From: Thermoplasmata archaeon
Lineage (GTDB): Archaea; Thermoplasmatota; E2; DHVEG-1; B18-G2
Direction of reading: 5' to 3'
Length of the DNA stretch: 8,152 nucleotides
Assembly (NCBI GenBank): GCA_021161685.1
Contig: JAGHAD010000036.1
Coordinates: 1 to 8,152, forward strand
The notes beneath the pieces are model-generated. The model was given only the letters and a program-made list of their open reading frames with translations. It was not told the origin of the DNA and did not search any database. Made by a program: the position numbers and the translations under genes. This document shows, in pieces, positions 6,891-8,152 of this stretch. Position 1 is the first letter of the stretch; every line of letters starts with the position of its first letter.

Positions 6891-7930
6891 GCGGTTATTT
6901 TTCTAAGTACTTGCAAAAATTTATCTGCAATCCTCGAGCTTGAATTTTCCTCCGCATATCTTGCTGCCGCTATTTTGAGCTTTTCTCTGTAACCATCGTT
7001 TTCTATAATCATTGATATCTTTCTTTCTAAATCTTCTACGTCTTTATATATCACCACTGGTTTCTCATCTGGTAACATTTCAAAGTGTCGTGTATCTGGC
7101 ACTACGGTTGGTACGAGAGAACCTATGCATTGGCAGAGCGTAGACGAAACCACAACCTTCCTTGTATTGCCCTTTGGAAGTAAATGGATATCGCTCATGT
7201 GTAGATAATTGTAGACCTCTTCGTTATCTTTCAATCTGACTTGATGTTGGACGAGCCACTTTCTCTCTACGGGTAAAAGACCATCTGATCTCACTATCCT
7301 GTAAGTAAAATCGTATTTGCTCTCTAAATTATCGAGGGCTTTAATGAAATCATCGTACTCTTTTGGAGGTTGTCTGCCAAAGCTGAAAAATATCAAGTCA
7401 TCTTTTGAAAACTCTCTCTTACTTGGGGAAGGCGGATGACATGGATATGGAACCACGTATATGTTTCCCCCATAGCCAGATAGCATCCTAACATATCTTT
7501 CATCAAAAACAAAAGCGGCATCAAATATATCAAGAGAAGAATATCCCATATCTTCCTTTGCCCCTTCGTGCACAACTAAGGTTACATTTCTTCCTTCTCT
7601 CTTCAGTTTTTTTGCTACTTCTTCCACATCTCTATATGGTATGCTGTTGTAAGATTCAACTATTAGAACATCGAAATCTTCATCAAGGATTTTTTTCTCG
7701 TCTATCCCTCCCCCATCCATTGTTTTTGGATCAAGCTCATAATAACATCTCACCACAAAATCTTCATCATCCTTTACTATTCTATGATGCCACCACTTGT
7801 TTGCACTTTCCTTATATGGAGCAAATACTTTCATTTGATGACCCTTCCTTAGAAGTTCTTTTCCTATAAGTTCTGCGTGCATCGAAACGCCACAGGTTGC
7901 ATTCCATCTACTCAGAAAACCGATTTTCAT
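6887..7930 (-). CDS. Glycosyltransferase, GT4-like with GT-B fold
   Basis: A 347-residue protein likely to transfer a sugar from a nucleotide donor to a glycan, glycolipid or small acceptor. The N-terminus MKIGFLSRWNATCGVSMHAE then LIGKELLRKGHQMKVFAP (21-38) is the acceptor-domain opening of archaeal GT4 proteins. VHEGAK at 120-125 and FFSFGRQPPKEYDDFIKAL at 181-199 follow, the second starting the donor domain. The usual donor motif EGFGLPxxEA is not there; the equivalent stretch is LLPKGNTRKVVVSSTLCQCI (250-269) and then VPTVVPD (273-279), so donor binding may be atypical. No membrane segment or signal is seen. ATG 7930 is supported by GAGGGTGAT just upstream. Its stop overlaps the dehydrogenase stop in TTAA. 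It diverges from a possible GH130 gene. Confidence 0.82.
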   Translation of the reverse strand: MKIGFLSRWNATCGVSMHAELIGKELLRKGHQMKVFAPYKESANKWWHHRIVKDDEDFVVRCYYELDPKTMDGGGIDEKKILDEDFDVLIVESYNSIPYRDVEEVAKKLKREGRNVTLVVHEGAKEDMGYSSLDIFDAAFVFDERYVRMLSGYGGNIYVVPYPCHPPSPSKREFSKDDLIFFSFGRQPPKEYDDFIKALDNLESKYDFTYRIVRSDGLLPVERKWLVQHQVRLKDNEEVYNYLHMSDIHLLPKGNTRKVVVSSTLCQCIGSLVPTVVPDTRHFEMLPDEKPVVIYKDVEDLERKISMIIENDGYREKLKIAAARYAEENSSSRIADKFLQVLRKITA

Positions 7931-7933
7931 TTC

Positions 7934-7942
7934 ATCACCCTC
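7934..7942 (-). promoter_or_regulatory. Shine-Dalgarno site of the glycosyltransferase gene
   Basis: GAGGGTGAT on the minus strand ends 3 bases before ATG 7930. This is a near-perfect anti-SD match, shows the mRNA has a leader, and supports this start. The AAATTTAG at 7977-7984 on the same strand would place the start site near 7954 and is a weak TATA candidate. Confidence 0.7.
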
Positions 7943-7946
7943 AAAG

Positions 7947-7953
7947 TTTTATA
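7947..7953 (+). promoter_or_regulatory. Candidate TATA box for the gene at 7991
   Basis: TTTTATA on the plus strand (TATAAAA on the minus). Read rightwards, a start near 7976 would give about 15 bases of leader before ATG 7991. Read leftwards, its centre is only 20 bases from the glycosyltransferase ATG, so a start would fall inside that gene; it is therefore more likely to serve the rightward gene. Confidence 0.4.
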
Positions 7954-7990
7954 CAGAAACCTTTTTCAATCTAACGCTAAATTTGGAGCG

Positions 7991-8152
7991 ATGTTCAAGA
8001 AACTGAAAGAAGTGAAGATATACAGGAAAAATAAAACGGTCGACATGGTGAAAAGGCTCGGCGTTCTAACTGCCAACAACATCCGCCTTGAAAGATATCC
8101 AATAAAGAGACCCGTTTCAATTTTTAATCCATCTATACTTATAGAAGATGAG
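7991..8152 (+). CDS. N-terminus of a possible GH130/COG2152 glycosidase or phosphorylase, cut by window edge
   Basis: An open frame from ATG 7991 runs 54 codons to the window end without a stop. It begins MFKKLKEVKIYRKNKTVDMV and continues with RLGVLTANNIRLERYP (22-37) and PVSIFNPSILIEDE (41-54). The pattern of a leucine- and arginine-rich lead-in followed by a hydrophobic-FNP motif resembles the start of archaeal GH130 (COG2152) proteins, which cleave or phosphorolyse beta-mannosides. The catalytic region lies outside, so this is a tentative family call. GGAG lies only 2 bases before the ATG, a tight spacing; Met19 (8045) is an alternative start. Divergence from a glycosyltransferase agrees with a carbohydrate role. 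That it is a real gene is likely; the name is less so. Confidence 0.5.
   Translation, partial: MFKKLKEVKIYRKNKTVDMVKRLGVLTANNIRLERYPIKRPVSIFNPSILIEDE

Noticed and set aside
1..8152. A base-composition step suggesting transferred DNA
   Set aside because: Hand counts in six scattered 60-base lines ranged from 20 to 29 G+C, with high and low lines on both sides of any boundary I tried. No step could be supported.
1..8152. tRNA or rRNA genes, CRISPR repeats, insertion-sequence ends, toxin-antitoxin pairs or defence genes
   Set aside because: I looked on both strands and saw no cloverleaf-like segment, regularly spaced repeat, transposase motif or defence domain. Nearly all bases are covered by the listed metabolic genes.

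Overview
The window looks like chromosomal DNA of a thermophilic archaeon. Its start signals are archaeal: Shine-Dalgarno sites of the GGTGAT/GGAGG type, matching the archaeal 16S rRNA tail, alternate with TATA boxes placed about 26 bases before a start codon, as in leaderless transcripts. Arg AGA/AGG and Ile ATA codons are abundant and sense strands are purine-rich, which fits a thermophile. The COG3199-type kinase and the style of the glycosyltransferase are also archaeal. I cannot name the species or lineage from sequence alone.

Left part (1-4119, minus strand). Three closely packed genes probably form one transcription unit, read right to left: a COG3199 ATP-NAD kinase-like gene, then hutU (urocanate hydratase) 30 bases on, then hutH (histidine ammonia-lyase) overlapping hutU by ATGA. 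HutH and HutU are the first two steps of histidine breakdown (histidine to urocanate to imidazolonepropionate). hutH runs off the left edge, so its last residues and any further hut genes lie outside.

Middle (4120-4487). This gap holds a decayed gene: a phosphatidylethanolamine-binding protein (PEBP, YbhB/YbcL family) with its first 14 codons and its C-terminal half, but with the central ligand-site region deleted and the two parts out of frame. A good TATA/BRE promoter still precedes it. The TATA box of the kinase-hut unit lies in its last codons.

Centre-right (4488-6890). A HAD-family phosphatase (minus) and a metallo-beta-lactamase-fold hydrolase (plus) diverge around a palindromic TTTAAA placed suitably to serve both. 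The hydrolase overlaps by ATGA with an iron-type alcohol dehydrogenase, so these two are probably co-translated. Their substrates are not evident.

Right part (6887-8152). A group 4-like glycosyltransferase (minus) meets the alcohol dehydrogenase tail to tail with a 4-base TTAA overlap. Divergent from it, a gene cut by the right edge starts at 7991; its N-terminus resembles GH130/COG2152 glycosidase or phosphorylase proteins. This suggests a carbohydrate-related pair.

I saw no tRNA, rRNA, CRISPR array, insertion sequence or long repeat. I found no clear sign of a wholly new system. The best leads are the PEBP relic, the kinase joined to an archaeal hut operon, and the unassigned hydrolase-dehydrogenase pair.
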